Source of the DNA: Flavobacterium tegetincola DSM 22377
Lineage (GTDB): Bacteria; Bacteroidota; Bacteroidia; Flavobacteriales; Flavobacteriaceae
Reading direction: 5' to 3'
DNA: 64,000 nt
NCBI RefSeq assembly: GCF_000425485.1
Contig: NZ_AUDN01000022.1
Span: 1 to 64,000, forward strand
A program made the position numbers and the translations under genes. This document shows, in pieces, positions 1 to 8,963 of the stretch; position 1 is the first letter of the stretch; the number at the start of each line of letters is the position of its first letter. Below the pieces are notes generated by a model. That model did no database searches. It saw only the letters and a program-made list of their open reading frames with translations, and had not been told where the DNA came from.

Positions 1-236
1 AGGTTATCAATGTAGGTTTTGCTTTTCATTGCCTTAATGTGTTTTTCAATGGCCAATGCCTGAGGCTTAGAAGAGCAATTAATGCTTAAATATAATTTCC
101 AGTCGTCGGCTTTATAGGTAAACTTTCTTGTTTGGCTGTCGTTGGAGTGGAAATCTAGTCTAACATCGATATTAGAAGTGTAACCGATGTAATACCGATT
201 TAATTTTTCTGAGTGCAAGATATAAACGGTATGCAT
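1..236 (-). CDS. GIY-YIG domain protein (3' part cut by window edge)
   Basis: The reverse strand encodes 78 residues from an ATG at 236 and runs off the window start. The N-terminus (MHTVYILHS, then NRYYIGYTSN) is the GIY-YIG signature in the order V-Y-I-L, Y-Y-I-G-Y-T, followed by a basic arginine/lysine-containing stretch. Small stand-alone GIY-YIG proteins of about 80-100 residues (UvrC N-terminal/UPF0213 type) are common in Flavobacteriaceae and are presumed nucleases of unknown role. Only the C-terminal end should be missing. It lies just downstream of tRNA-Asn on the same strand, separated by a terminator. Family is confident; cellular role is unknown. Confidence 0.75.
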   Translation of the reverse strand, partial: MHTVYILHSEKLNRYYIGYTSNIDVRLDFHSNDSQTRKFTYKADDWKLYLSINCSSKPQALAIEKHIKAMKSKTYIDN

Positions 237-261
237 GCTAAATAACCTAATTTTTTAAAAC

Positions 262-290
262 AAAAAATCCCGACCATTTCTGATCAGGAT
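262..290 (-). terminator. Rho-independent terminator after tRNA-Asn
   Basis: On the reverse strand ATCCTGA pairs with TCGGGAT (one G-U pair) and is followed by a run of six T. It sits directly downstream of the tRNA-Asn 3' end. Confidence 0.7.
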
Positions 291-297
291 TGATTTG

Positions 298-371
298 CTC
301 CCCCTCTTGGGCTCGAACCAAGGACCCTCTGATTAACAGTCAGATGCTCTAACCAACTGAGCTAAGGAGGA
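298..371 (-). tRNA. tRNA-Asn (GUU)
   Basis: A complete cloverleaf can be folded. The acceptor TCCTCCT pairs with AGGGGGA, the D arm is GCTC/GAGC, the anticodon stem TCTGA/TCAGA encloses loop CTGTTAA with anticodon GTT, and the T arm is CTTGG/CCAAG. The CCA end is not encoded. It is transcribed together with a decayed tandem copy at 424-500 from a promoter near 624-653. Confidence 0.95.
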
Positions 372-423
372 ATAACCGTATAGGTTACTGTATTTTCAAA
401 ATATCAATTATAGTACTTAAATT

Positions 424-500
424 TCTCAGCTCGAACCAATCCCGATAGCTATCGGGACTCAATTAACAGTCAGATGTTCTAACCAACTGAGCTAAGAGGA
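424..500 (-). pseudogene. Decayed tandem copy of tRNA-Asn carrying an 18-bp palindrome
   Basis: The 5' half is almost identical to the intact tRNA-Asn (TCCTCTTAGCTCAGTTGGTT, then the same anticodon loop CTGTTAA). The region after the anticodon arm is replaced by the perfect palindrome TCCCGATAGCTATCGGGA (440-457), and the 3' acceptor strand no longer pairs with the 5' strand. It should therefore not mature into a tRNA. It lies upstream of the functional gene in the same transcript. Confidence 0.8.
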
Positions 501-623
501 ATAACCTTACAGGTTACTATATTTTCAATACTGTACTTTAGAACTTATGCTTTTTTAACTTGAGCAATTTTACTTGCCGTTTCAGTGTTAATAAGTGACG
601 TTTGTTTCACTTGTAAAGCGGTG

Positions 624-653
624 CAAATATAGGGCTAAATTTGGTTTCTCCAA
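624..653 (-). promoter_or_regulatory. Promoter of the tRNA-Asn transcript
   Basis: On the reverse strand TTG (651-653) is followed after 19 bases by TATATTTG (624-631), matching the Bacteroidota housekeeping promoter TTG-N19-TAnnTTTG. Transcription would run through the decayed copy into the intact tRNA-Asn. Confidence 0.65.
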
Positions 654-681
654 GCGTTTTTGAAATTTTTTTTAATTTTTT

Positions 682-2028
682 TTACTTGCTGATAATTGCC
701 CGATAAATATCATTTCCATTTGCAAAAAGTACTAGTGCTATAAGTAAAACAAAACCAACAACTTGTGCGTTCTCTAGGAATTTGTCAGATGGTTTTTTAC
801 CACTAATAATTTCGTATAATAAAAACATAACATGTCCGCCATCCAACGCTGGAATAGGCAATAAGTTCATAACGCCAAGCATAATTGACAATAGTGCAGT
901 GATGCTCCAAAAGGTTTGCCACGACCATTCTTCAGGAAAAATGTCAAATATGGCTTTAAAACCACCTACACCTTTATAGGCGCCTGTATTTGGATTGAAA
1001 ATAGCTTTTAACTGTCCGCCGTAGCTAGAAAGCTGGTCAACTCCCTTTTCAATTCCTACGCCAAAGGACTCTCCAAAACTATATTGCTGACGCTGGATTG
1101 GGTACGTGCCTAATTTTTCAAGATTAGTAGCGCCAACTCTTCCCGCATAAACAATTTGCATTTTCGCACTATCAGTAACGGTTAGTTGAACGGGAACTTC
1201 TTTTCCATCACGCTTTACGATTGCTGGAACCGTTTTGCCTTTTAAATTGTCAACTTGTGCTAACACTTCATCTGCGTATTTAACAGGATGTCCGTTAAAA
1301 CTTACCACAATATCTCGAGCTCGAACTGCATTTGCATTCACTGAATTTTCTTCAGGATTCACTACTACAAAAGGGATTCGCAATTCTACTACAGGAGATC
1401 GCTCTCCCTGAAACATTTTATCAATAAAATTTATTGGAAAATCAATGGTCTTGCGTACGCCATCGCGCTCAATTTCAACTTCACTTGCCAAAAATAATTT
1501 AGCATTTAAATCGTGAAACTGCTTTACTTCTTCGCCGTCTACAGTTAAGATTTTATCACCAGTTTTCAATCCGATTTTTTCTACCACAGGATTTGTGACC
1601 CAAACACCGTCTTTTACATCACTGTTATTAATGTACAAATCGCCATAACCCCAAGCCATACCAATGTAAATGATAAAGGCTAAAATAAAGTTTACAGTTA
1701 CACCACCTAACATTATGACTAAACGTTGCCAAGCTGGTTTTGATCGAAATTCCCAAGGTTGTGGAGGCTGGGCCATCGCTTCGGTATCCATACTTTCGTC
1801 AATCATACCGGATATTTTCACGTAACCACCAAGTGGCAGCCATCCAATTCCGTATTCTGTTCCACCTATTTTTTTCTTGAAAAGCGAATATTTGACATCA
1901 AAAAACAAATAGAATTTCTCTACTCTAGTTTTAAATAATTTCGCCGGTATAAAGTGTCCTAATTCGTGTAAAACAATTAGTAAAGATAAGCTCAATAAAA
2001 ATTGAGAAAGCTTAATAAGTAATTCCAT
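682..2028 (-). CDS. rseP: RseP-type site-2 intramembrane zinc metalloprotease (M50)
   Basis: A 448-residue polytopic membrane protease that cuts membrane-spanning regulators such as anti-sigma factors. The zinc motif HELGH is at residues 21-25 in the first membrane segment, and the third zinc ligand motif NLLPIPALDGGH lies in the C-terminal membrane part. Between them are two PDZ-like segments (about 130-290). Length and order fit RseP/YaeL. The start ATG leaves the HELGH helix at the usual distance from the N-terminus. A TACTTTTG box lies about 30 bases upstream. It stands alone between tRNA-Asn and the M1 aminopeptidase. Its substrate in this organism cannot be told from the sequence. Confidence 0.93.
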   Translation of the reverse strand: MELLIKLSQFLLSLSLLIVLHELGHFIPAKLFKTRVEKFYLFFDVKYSLFKKKIGGTEYGIGWLPLGGYVKISGMIDESMDTEAMAQPPQPWEFRSKPAWQRLVIMLGGVTVNFILAFIIYIGMAWGYGDLYINNSDVKDGVWVTNPVVEKIGLKTGDKILTVDGEEVKQFHDLNAKLFLASEVEIERDGVRKTIDFPINFIDKMFQGERSPVVELRIPFVVVNPEENSVNANAVRARDIVVSFNGHPVKYADEVLAQVDNLKGKTVPAIVKRDGKEVPVQLTVTDSAKMQIVYAGRVGATNLEKLGTYPIQRQQYSFGESFGVGIEKGVDQLSSYGGQLKAIFNPNTGAYKGVGGFKAIFDIFPEEWSWQTFWSITALLSIMLGVMNLLPIPALDGGHVMFLLYEIISGKKPSDKFLENAQVVGFVLLIALVLFANGNDIYRAIISK

Positions 2029-2057
2029 TTCTTAATTTAAGATTTTTAAATAACGCA

Positions 2058-2065
2058 CAAAAGTA
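2058..2065 (-). promoter_or_regulatory. -7 box upstream of rseP
   Basis: The reverse strand reads TACTTTTG, an exact TAnnTTTG match, 30 bases before the rseP ATG. No convincing -33 TTG was found at the right distance. Confidence 0.4.
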
Positions 2066-2128
2066 ATGTTTTCTGCATTATTTTTACGCTAATAGTTTTT
2101 GACCTGCTGTAAATGTTTGTTAATACTT

Positions 2129-4039
2129 TTATACCTTGATGAAGGTAAAAGTTTTGGCACCAGAATCGTTAACCACTTTAAGGTAATAAACGCCATTAGC
2201 AAAAGCACTGACGTCCCACGAAGTTTGATTGGATGAGGAAATGAGCTGGCCTAATGCATTGTAAAATAACACCTGCTCAATCTTCATTCCGTCGGGCAAC
2301 TGCAAATTCAGTGCCGAAGACGTAGGATTTGGATACAAACGAATTGCGGTATTTTGCTCAAATGCACCACTGCTTAAGGTAACTTGATTGTTTTTTGAAA
2401 TCAATTGTTTTTCAGGATCAAATACTACGGAAGTCACAGTAAAAGGCACGTTTTCAATGAAAATTTGATTGTTGTTAATGTGATTTAAAACTACATCTTG
2501 CTGTTCACCATTCGCTCCTACCAACCGCACGGGAACGGGCATTTCAAAAAATGATACCGATGGATGCGACTGGGATTGACTTGCAATGATTTGAACTTGA
2601 TTGCTGCTTAAATTTTGAATTTGAAATGAGTAACTCGGATAACCTTGGCCGTAAACCCAGTCGTTAAAAAACTCGGTCAATGACAGTCCTGAAGCCGCCT
2701 CCAAGTGCGATTTTAAATCAGTACTTTGTGCATATTTATAGGCAAGATTGGCATCTGCCAAATAATTTTTCATGCCTTGAAAGAAGTTCGTGTCGCCTAA
2801 TTTAAAACGCAACATGTTCACTACCATCGCTCCTTTATTATAACTCAAACGACTGCTGAAAATGCGATTGACATTCGTAACGTCCGATTCTGGAACATAC
2901 ACAGAACCGCTACTCTGACTGGTAATACTGGTAGTTAAGCCACTTTTCCAACTTCTAAATTGTGTATTTCCATCTAAATTTTCAACTACCAAACCGGATA
3001 AATACGTTGCAAAACCTTCGTTCAACCAAATGTCATTCCAAGAACCACACGTTATTTTATTCCCGAACCATTGATGCGCCAATTCATGTGCAATTAACTC
3101 CCTGCCAAAACTACCCATAAATGAAACGGTGGAATGCTCCATGCCGCCGCCCCAACCAAATTGAGCATGACCGTATTTTTCGGCAGCAAAAGGATACGCT
3201 TCAAATAAATTTTCAAATAAATTCATAATAGGCAAGGTGACCGCTAAACTGTTGGACGCCGAGGTAAAACTTTCTGGATATAAATAATTTACTATAGGAA
3301 ATGTGCTTGGTGAAGTTCCTGCAGTTTGTGTAAAAACCTGGTAATTGGTAACGGCAATAGCCACTAAGTAGGCCGGAATGGGATAATTATGCGAAAAGCG
3401 TGTTGTTTTTGTGCCATTCGTATTTGTCACTTTTGAAATTTCCAGTCCATTTGCCACACTCACATACGTTGCAGGTGCAGTAATGTAAATATCAATGGCA
3501 TCTATTTTATCATTTAAATCTTGTTTACAAGGCCACCAGTCTCGCGCTCCATAAGGTTCTGACAATGTCCATAAAATAGGTGTTCCAGAATGAGTCGAAA
3601 TAGTAAATGCAGCTTCGACTGTAGATGGCGCACCTGAATACGTAATTTCTACTGAAGTAGAATTTCCAACAGCAAGCGTGTTTTGCAACGTAATTTGCAA
3701 CTCTTCGGCTGTTTGCGAAAAACTTACGGCTACATTATTTTGTTTTACGGAGCTTACCGTTAAATTATTGGTCAAGTCAAAAGTCACACTACTCATTGCA
3801 GATAATGCTTTGAACGTAGTGGTCACTTTTCCGTTGATGAAATAAACGGCTGGATTTACAGTAAATTCTAATTTCTGATACGTTACATCGTAATTCAATG
3901 TATTGGGATTTGCAACGAAATTCATAGTATTCGAAGCCGATTTCATTTCTGCTTCTGCAATGGCATGAGTGGTATGGGGAGTTGTTTGAGAAAAAGCGGT
4001 GGTAATTGTAAGTAGTAGTAATGCTAGTATATTTTTCAT
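2129..4039 (-). CDS. Secreted M1-family aminopeptidase with T9SS C-terminal sorting domain
   Basis: A 636-residue protein with a signal peptide ending near FSQ (about residue 18). It has an N-terminal M1 beta domain, the exopeptidase motif GGGMEH (a variant of GAMEN), and the zinc site HELAHQWFG starting at His318, with the second glutamate in WLNEGFATY. The last 70 residues (LYPNPTSSALNLQLP ... GVYYLKV) form a type A T9SS sorting domain, so the enzyme should be exported through the outer membrane and cell-attached or released. Its role is probably extracellular peptide degradation. The final His of GMEH in place of Asn is the one unusual residue. It is transcribed alone. Confidence 0.92.
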   Translation of the reverse strand: MKNILALLLLTITTAFSQTTPHTTHAIAEAEMKSASNTMNFVANPNTLNYDVTYQKLEFTVNPAVYFINGKVTTTFKALSAMSSVTFDLTNNLTVSSVKQNNVAVSFSQTAEELQITLQNTLAVGNSTSVEITYSGAPSTVEAAFTISTHSGTPILWTLSEPYGARDWWPCKQDLNDKIDAIDIYITAPATYVSVANGLEISKVTNTNGTKTTRFSHNYPIPAYLVAIAVTNYQVFTQTAGTSPSTFPIVNYLYPESFTSASNSLAVTLPIMNLFENLFEAYPFAAEKYGHAQFGWGGGMEHSTVSFMGSFGRELIAHELAHQWFGNKITCGSWNDIWLNEGFATYLSGLVVENLDGNTQFRSWKSGLTTSITSQSSGSVYVPESDVTNVNRIFSSRLSYNKGAMVVNMLRFKLGDTNFFQGMKNYLADANLAYKYAQSTDLKSHLEAASGLSLTEFFNDWVYGQGYPSYSFQIQNLSSNQVQIIASQSQSHPSVSFFEMPVPVRLVGANGEQQDVVLNHINNNQIFIENVPFTVTSVVFDPEKQLISKNNQVTLSSGAFEQNTAIRLYPNPTSSALNLQLPDGMKIEQVLFYNALGQLISSSNQTSWDVSAFANGVYYLKVVNDSGAKTFTFIKV

Positions 4040-4153
4040 AAAATGAGGTAAATTTTTTTGTAGGTTGGAGTCCTTATATCTTTTAGTCTATTTACGTATT
4101 ATTTGGAGGTTTTGTTTCCATTTGGCGCTTTTAAATGAAAGCGAATTTGAATA

Positions 4154-5164
4154 TTACTCTTTAGTCATCAATTCAGCATTTGCATTCCAAAGTGCAAAAT
4201 AAGGGTTTTTATTATCCGTTCTTTTCAAAAGTATCAAAAAAGGTTTGTCAAAAAGCATCTTTTTTGGTTTTTTAATGTCTTCTTCTGCAATACCTTCTTC
4301 ACTTGTAGTTTCTTCAGTTGCTTCGCTTTCAATTTTAGCGCCACTTTCATCTAGTATAAAGGCAGTTCGTTGTAAAACAGATTCTATCGTATAGCTGTCA
4401 AGTTTTGTTGTTAGTTTATTGTTTTCAAAAACAGGATAATCAGTTTCAATGTTGAAATTAAATTTAGGAATGACCAATTCATCTTCGTATTCAAACCTAT
4501 ATTTCCAATATAATTTTGAATTTTTTTCTTCTGAAAGTCCAATTTTAGTACACCTTGCAATTTCATTATTCATTGCTATCAATGTGCTGAATTTCTTTTC
4601 AGATTTAAATAATACTATTTCGTGGTTTTTGTCTTTCGGAAGTAATTTAATGATAAAATTGTTGTCGTTTTTGTAGTAGATAATTCTTACACTTTCTAGC
4701 ATCTGGTATTTGTCAGAACCATTAACGCCAAAGGATGCTACTTTTTGTCCGTCAAAAATTAATTTATTAGTAAAGCTTTGCAAGTCAAATTTAAATGGTA
4801 AATTTTTGTCAAACGCAGCAGTTACTTTAATTTCGGCAGATTCAATTTCAGCAGAAACAGTATACTCATCATCTTTAAGGACGTTTTGAAAAGATTCTGA
4901 TTGATTAAGTACCATTAAATCGGGGTATTCGTTCCCTATTTCAATTGGGTCTTTAATTTGATTGCGCAATTCATCCCAAGCGAAAAGTAGTGATGCAGAA
5001 TAAACAGCATTTTTATCATCCTTTAATTTTTGCTCTAATGTTGGTGCAAATTCGGTGTTTTTGTAATTTGAAAGATTTTTAACCTCGGGGAATTCTCTGT
5101 TACTGCTACAGCCCACAAAAAGGATTGAAAGTACAATTAGAAATGTGTTTATCTGATTTTTCAT
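4154..5164 (-). CDS. Hypothetical lipoprotein, 336 residues
   Basis: The N-terminus MKNQINTFLIVLSILFVGCS is a lipoprotein signal with lipobox FVGC (Cys19), so the mature protein is lipid-anchored. The mature part is mixed alpha/beta with no motif I recognise. Near residues 277-296 lies a glutamate-rich stretch (SEATEETTSEEGIAEED), followed by KKPKKMLFDKPFLILLKR. It is convergent with nothing and divergent from serS, with about 170 bases between the two starts. No function is assigned. Confidence 0.75.
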   Translation of the reverse strand: MKNQINTFLIVLSILFVGCSSNREFPEVKNLSNYKNTEFAPTLEQKLKDDKNAVYSASLLFAWDELRNQIKDPIEIGNEYPDLMVLNQSESFQNVLKDDEYTVSAEIESAEIKVTAAFDKNLPFKFDLQSFTNKLIFDGQKVASFGVNGSDKYQMLESVRIIYYKNDNNFIIKLLPKDKNHEIVLFKSEKKFSTLIAMNNEIARCTKIGLSEEKNSKLYWKYRFEYEDELVIPKFNFNIETDYPVFENNKLTTKLDSYTIESVLQRTAFILDESGAKIESEATEETTSEEGIAEEDIKKPKKMLFDKPFLILLKRTDNKNPYFALWNANAELMTKE

Positions 5165-5304
5165 TGAATGTAAAAGCTTACAGTGGTGTGCTAAATGCTG
5201 TCAAATATAACGATTATGACCTTATATTTCAACATTCAAATCCCTCAATCTTTCAATCCTTCTATCTTTCAATCCCTAATTACCCAATTATCAAAATATC
5301 TAAT

Positions 5305-5312
5305 TATATTTG
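5305..5312 (+). promoter_or_regulatory. -7 box of serS
   Basis: TATATTTG, 22 bases before the serS ATG. The sequence upstream (5230-5285) is a pyrimidine-rich run with repeated TTTCAATCC-like words and no clear -33 TTG. Confidence 0.55.
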
Positions 5313-5334
5313 CGTCTGTATAAAAAATCAAGAC

Positions 5335-6606
5335 ATGTTACAAATCGCATTTATTAGAGAAAATCAAGCAAAAGTAATTCAGGCTTTGGCCAAAAGAAAT
5401 ATGGACGCTACCACGATTGTGGAGGAAGTAGTGGCTTTGGACGAGAACCGTCGCGCAACCCAAGTGGAGTTGGACAACACCTTATCCGAATCTAATAAAT
5501 TATCCAAAGACATTGGTATTTTAATGAAATCAGGAGAAAAAGCAAAGGCAGATATCTTGAAGCTTAAAACAGTTTCTTTAAAGGAAAAAAGCAAAGAATT
5601 AGGTGAAAAAGCAGATGCTTTAGCCGAAGAATTATTGCAAAAATTATACACCTTGCCCAATCTTCCATCTGATTTAGTACCAGAAGGAAAAACGCCAGAA
5701 GACAATGAAGTTGCTTTTGAAGAAGGCGAAATTCCTGTTTTGCATGAAAATGCACAACCGCACTGGGATTTGGTTAAAAAATACGACATCATCGATTTCG
5801 AATTGGGAAATAAAATTACAGGTGCAGGATTTCCGGTTTACAAAGGGAAAGGAGCCAAGTTGCAACGTGCCTTAATCAATTATTTCTTAGATAAAAATAC
5901 CGCTGCAGGATACAATGAAGTGCAAGTTCCGCATTTAGTCAACGAAGCTTCAGGTTACGGAACAGGACAATTACCAGACAAGGAAGGACAAATGTACCAT
6001 TCAACTGTGGATGATTTATACTTGATTCCAACAGCAGAAGTTCCCGTAACAAATATGTACCGCGACGTAATTTTGAGTGAAAAAGAATTACCAGTTTTAA
6101 ATACCGCTTACACGCCTTGTTTCCGTCGAGAAGCAGGTTCTTATGGAGCTCACGTTCGTGGTTTGAACCGTTTGCACCAATTTGACAAAGTAGAAATCGT
6201 ACGCATCGAACATCCAGATAATTCTTACAAAGCTTTAGATGGAATGGTAGAACATGTAAAAGAGATTTTGCAAGAATTAAAATTACCGTACCGCATTTTA
6301 CGCCTTTGTGGTGGCGATATGGGTTTCACTTCAGCATTGACATATGATTTTGAAGTTTTTTCTACGGCACAAGACCGTTGGTTAGAAATCAGCTCAGTTT
6401 CTAATTTTGAAACGTTTCAAGCCAATCGATTGAAATTGCGTTACCGCGACGAAAATGGTAAAACTCAATTGGCACACACGTTAAACGGAAGTTCATTAGC
6501 CTTGCCAAGGGTTTTAGCGGGTATTTTAGAAAATTATCAAACACCAGAAGGAATTGTTATTCCAGAAGTATTGAGAAAATATACAGGATTTGATATCATT
6601 GACTAG
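5335..6606 (+). CDS. serS: Serine--tRNA ligase
   Basis: Charges tRNA-Ser with serine in the cytoplasm. From the ATG at 5335 the protein has 423 residues, the normal SerRS length. It has an N-terminal coiled-coil tRNA-binding arm (about residues 25-105) and a class II catalytic core with motif 2 (CFRREAGSYGAHVRGLNRLH) and motif 3 (GSSLALPRVLAGILENYQ). The reading frame is open further upstream to 5125, but that extension crosses the TATATTTG box and has no SerRS character, so 5335 is chosen. It is the only aminoacyl-tRNA synthetase in the window and is followed by long hairpins. Confidence 0.96.
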   Translation: MLQIAFIRENQAKVIQALAKRNMDATTIVEEVVALDENRRATQVELDNTLSESNKLSKDIGILMKSGEKAKADILKLKTVSLKEKSKELGEKADALAEELLQKLYTLPNLPSDLVPEGKTPEDNEVAFEEGEIPVLHENAQPHWDLVKKYDIIDFELGNKITGAGFPVYKGKGAKLQRALINYFLDKNTAAGYNEVQVPHLVNEASGYGTGQLPDKEGQMYHSTVDDLYLIPTAEVPVTNMYRDVILSEKELPVLNTAYTPCFRREAGSYGAHVRGLNRLHQFDKVEIVRIEHPDNSYKALDGMVEHVKEILQELKLPYRILRLCGGDMGFTSALTYDFEVFSTAQDRWLEISSVSNFETFQANRLKLRYRDENGKTQLAHTLNGSSLALPRVLAGILENYQTPEGIVIPEVLRKYTGFDIID

Positions 6607-6649
6607 CATTAGAATTTTCTATTGTTATTTTGTAAATCAATAATTTTTA

Positions 6650-6713
6650 TCTCGCAAAGGTTCCAGGACGCAAAGCAGAACTTTTTTCTTTGCGTCCTGG
6701 AACCTTTGCGAGA
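6650..6713. repeat. 26-bp perfect inverted repeat downstream of serS
   Basis: Arms 6650-6675 and 6688-6713 are perfectly complementary (arm begins TCTCGCAAAGGTTCCAGGAC) around a 12-base loop containing six T. It would form a very stable hairpin in either transcript. There is no T run after the stem on the plus strand, so it is not a classical terminator. The CGCAAAG word looks like a dispersed intergenic repeat. Confidence 0.8.
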
Positions 6714-6794
6714 CAATTGTAAAAATAAATTTAATAGGACCTTCATCAGGAACTGTCTCTAAACTTTAACGTTACCTTTACTCTAAAAAATTAC

Positions 6795-6830
6795 AAAAAG
6801 TACTACTTTTCAACAATCAGTACTTTTTTT
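6795..6830 (+). terminator. Terminator-like hairpin before the TPR gene
   Basis: AAAAAGTACT (6795-6804) pairs with AGTACTTTTT (6819-6828) and runs into seven T. It may terminate serS transcription or attenuate the downstream gene, whose ATG is only 15 bases further on. Confidence 0.5.
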
Positions 6831-6844
6831 GCTTTTTACAGCCT

Positions 6845-8623
6845 ATGAGAAAAATTCTTGCCATCGTTCTATCGTTATTTACGTTTTTGGCTTTCGCCCA
6901 AAATGAGCAATTGGCTGCGAATTATTTTGAAAAAGGTGATTTTGAAAAAGCACTCGTTTCGTATGAAGAATTGCTTGCTAATCAGCCTGGTAATTCCACT
7001 TATTTTCAAAGAACCGTCGAGTGTTATCAACAATTGTCGCAATTTGAAAAAGCGCAAGATTTGATTCAACAACGGCTAGATAAGTACAAGCAACCCAATC
7101 TTCTTATTGAATTAGGGTACAATTATCAGTTGCAAAAAGACGATAAAAATGCCTTAAAATTCTACGATAAAGCCATTGACAAAATAAATGATAATGCTTC
7201 AAATGTCTATGCAATTGCAGCAAGTTTTGAAAAAAAGTCAGTACTGGATTATGCTTTAAAGGCATATAATCTAGCTTTGACTTTGGAACCAAAATTTAAT
7301 TTTAACCAGCAGATGGCCGTTTTGTACGGTCAACAAGGTAAAGTCGATTTGATGATTGAGAAGTTTTTGGAAGACGGAGAGAAAAATCCTCAAAATACCA
7401 TTTATATTCAGAATTACCTTTCTCGATTTATGATGGAAGTGAGTGACGACTCGTTTGCCGATCGGTTGCGAAAAGCATTGATTGTAAGAACTCAAAAAAG
7501 TCAAGACGTATATTGGAATCAGTTTTTAAGTTGGTTTTTTGTCCAGCAAAAAGAGTATGGAAAAGCCTTTATTCAAGAAAAAGCCATTTACAAAAGAAAT
7601 CCTGAATCGTTTTCCAATATCGTTAGTTTAGCTGAATTGGCCATTGAAGAAAATCAGGATGACGATGCGGTATCCATCATCAATTTTGTTTTAGAAAACA
7701 CAGAAAATATCGATTTACAGATTTTTGCCACTGCATTTCTACTGCGCAATCGAATTGAGAAATCTACTGCCAAAGAGTATGTTTTAATCAAAACCGACTT
7801 GGAAATCGCGCTGAAAAAATTTGGCGTAAGCCCCTTTACCATTTCATTGCAAGAACTGCAAGCGGCATTTTTGGCTTTTAATTTAAATGATCCAGAAGCG
7901 GGAAAGGACGTGTTGAAAAATGCGCTCAAATTTCAATTGAATGAATACCAAAAAGCTCAATTAAAAATGCAACTGGCGGATATTTTGCTTTTGCAAGAGC
8001 AATACAATCAAGCGTTAATCTATTATTCTCAAATTGAAGACGATTTAAAAAACGATCAAATTGGTCATGAAGCGAGTTTGAAAGTAGCAAAAACGAGTTA
8101 TTTTCAGGGTGATTTTCAATGGGCTCAAAGTCAATTTAAGATTTTAAAATCGGCATCGACCCAATTGATTGCAAACGATGCAATGGAATATTTTTTGTTA
8201 ATCAATGACAATACTGTGGCAGATTCGGCTCAAGTGGCTTTGAAGAAATTTGCCCGTGGCGACTATTTGATGTACCAAAACAAAAATGATTTGGCATTGG
8301 CCCAATTTACAAAAATCTTGACCGAACATAAAGGCGACGAAATTGAATCCGTAACTTTATTGCGAATGGGTAAAATCAATGAAAAGCTTGGCAATTATAC
8401 CGAAGCTTTGCGGTTGTACAAACAAATTTTAGACGTTCACGCAGAGGGAATTTATGTGGATGAAGCGCTGTTTTTTTCGGCCGAAATTTATGAGCAACAA
8501 TTAAAACAGCCGGATTTAGCCAAACCGTTGTATGAAAAAATGATTTTCAATCATCAAGATAGTATTTACTTTATTGAAGCAAGAAGAAAATTCCGTGAGA
8601 TACGCGGCGATAATAATTCATAA
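6845..8623 (+). CDS. Secreted tetratricopeptide-repeat protein
   Basis: A 592-residue protein with signal peptide MRKILAIVLSLFTFLAFAQ, then TPR units across the whole length (for example residues 22-55, 95-150 and 500-575, with the typical A-x-Y-F-x-K-G-D-F-E-K-A-L pattern). It should be a periplasmic scaffold for protein-protein contacts. Such TPR proteins are frequent in Bacteroidota envelopes, and a specific partner cannot be named. It is followed after 18 bases by a DUF4286 gene and then rsmA-mgtE on the same strand, so it may head that transcript. Confidence 0.8.
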   Translation: MRKILAIVLSLFTFLAFAQNEQLAANYFEKGDFEKALVSYEELLANQPGNSTYFQRTVECYQQLSQFEKAQDLIQQRLDKYKQPNLLIELGYNYQLQKDDKNALKFYDKAIDKINDNASNVYAIAASFEKKSVLDYALKAYNLALTLEPKFNFNQQMAVLYGQQGKVDLMIEKFLEDGEKNPQNTIYIQNYLSRFMMEVSDDSFADRLRKALIVRTQKSQDVYWNQFLSWFFVQQKEYGKAFIQEKAIYKRNPESFSNIVSLAELAIEENQDDDAVSIINFVLENTENIDLQIFATAFLLRNRIEKSTAKEYVLIKTDLEIALKKFGVSPFTISLQELQAAFLAFNLNDPEAGKDVLKNALKFQLNEYQKAQLKMQLADILLLQEQYNQALIYYSQIEDDLKNDQIGHEASLKVAKTSYFQGDFQWAQSQFKILKSASTQLIANDAMEYFLLINDNTVADSAQVALKKFARGDYLMYQNKNDLALAQFTKILTEHKGDEIESVTLLRMGKINEKLGNYTEALRLYKQILDVHAEGIYVDEALFFSAEIYEQQLKQPDLAKPLYEKMIFNHQDSIYFIEARRKFREIRGDNNS

Positions 8624-8641
8624 TTTTTAAAAAACACAAAT

Positions 8642-8953
8642 ATGATTATATATAATGTAACAACAAATATTCACGAAACTATTCATGATTTGTGGATGAA
8701 TTGGATGCTAGAAAAACACATTAATGAAGTTCTTGCCACTGGAAAATTTACCAATGCTAGAATGGTTAAAGTTTTGGTTGAAGAGGAAATGGGCGGAATT
8801 ACCTATTCTGTGCAATATACTACCGATTCAAAGGAAACATTAGAGCGTTATTATGCAGAAGACGCGCCAAAATTGAGAGACGAAGGTCTGACTTTATTTG
8901 GAGATAAAATGTTGTCTTTTAGAACGGAATTAGAAGTAATTTCAGAGCATTAA
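8642..8953 (+). CDS. DUF4286 family protein
   Basis: A 103-residue cytoplasmic protein beginning MIIYNVTTNIHETIHDLWM, with a conserved W-M-x-x-H-I segment, a central GGITYSVQYTT strand and a YYAEDAPKLRDEG helix. This is the DUF4286 pattern known from Flavobacteriia, resembling a small ferredoxin-like fold. No function is known. It lies 18 bases after the TPR gene and about 80 bases before rsmA. Confidence 0.8.
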   Translation: MIIYNVTTNIHETIHDLWMNWMLEKHINEVLATGKFTNARMVKVLVEEEMGGITYSVQYTTDSKETLERYYAEDAPKLRDEGLTLFGDKMLSFRTELEVISEH

Positions 8954-8963
8954 AAAATTTTTC

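Larger units (their letters stand above)
298..540. repeat. Tandem duplication of tRNA-Asn plus its flank
   Basis: The bases after the intact tRNA (372-420) and those after the decayed copy (501-540) are clearly homologous: both read GGAATAACC, then a TA-AGGTTACT block, then TATTTTCAA and GTACTT. The duplication unit therefore included the 5' flank as well as the tRNA. Confidence 0.75.

Noticed and set aside
424..500. Second functional tRNA-Asn
   Set aside because: The acceptor strands do not pair and the T arm is replaced by a palindrome.
5125..5334. N-terminal extension of serS
   Set aside because: Open frame crosses the TATATTTG box and a simple-repeat tract and has no SerRS character.
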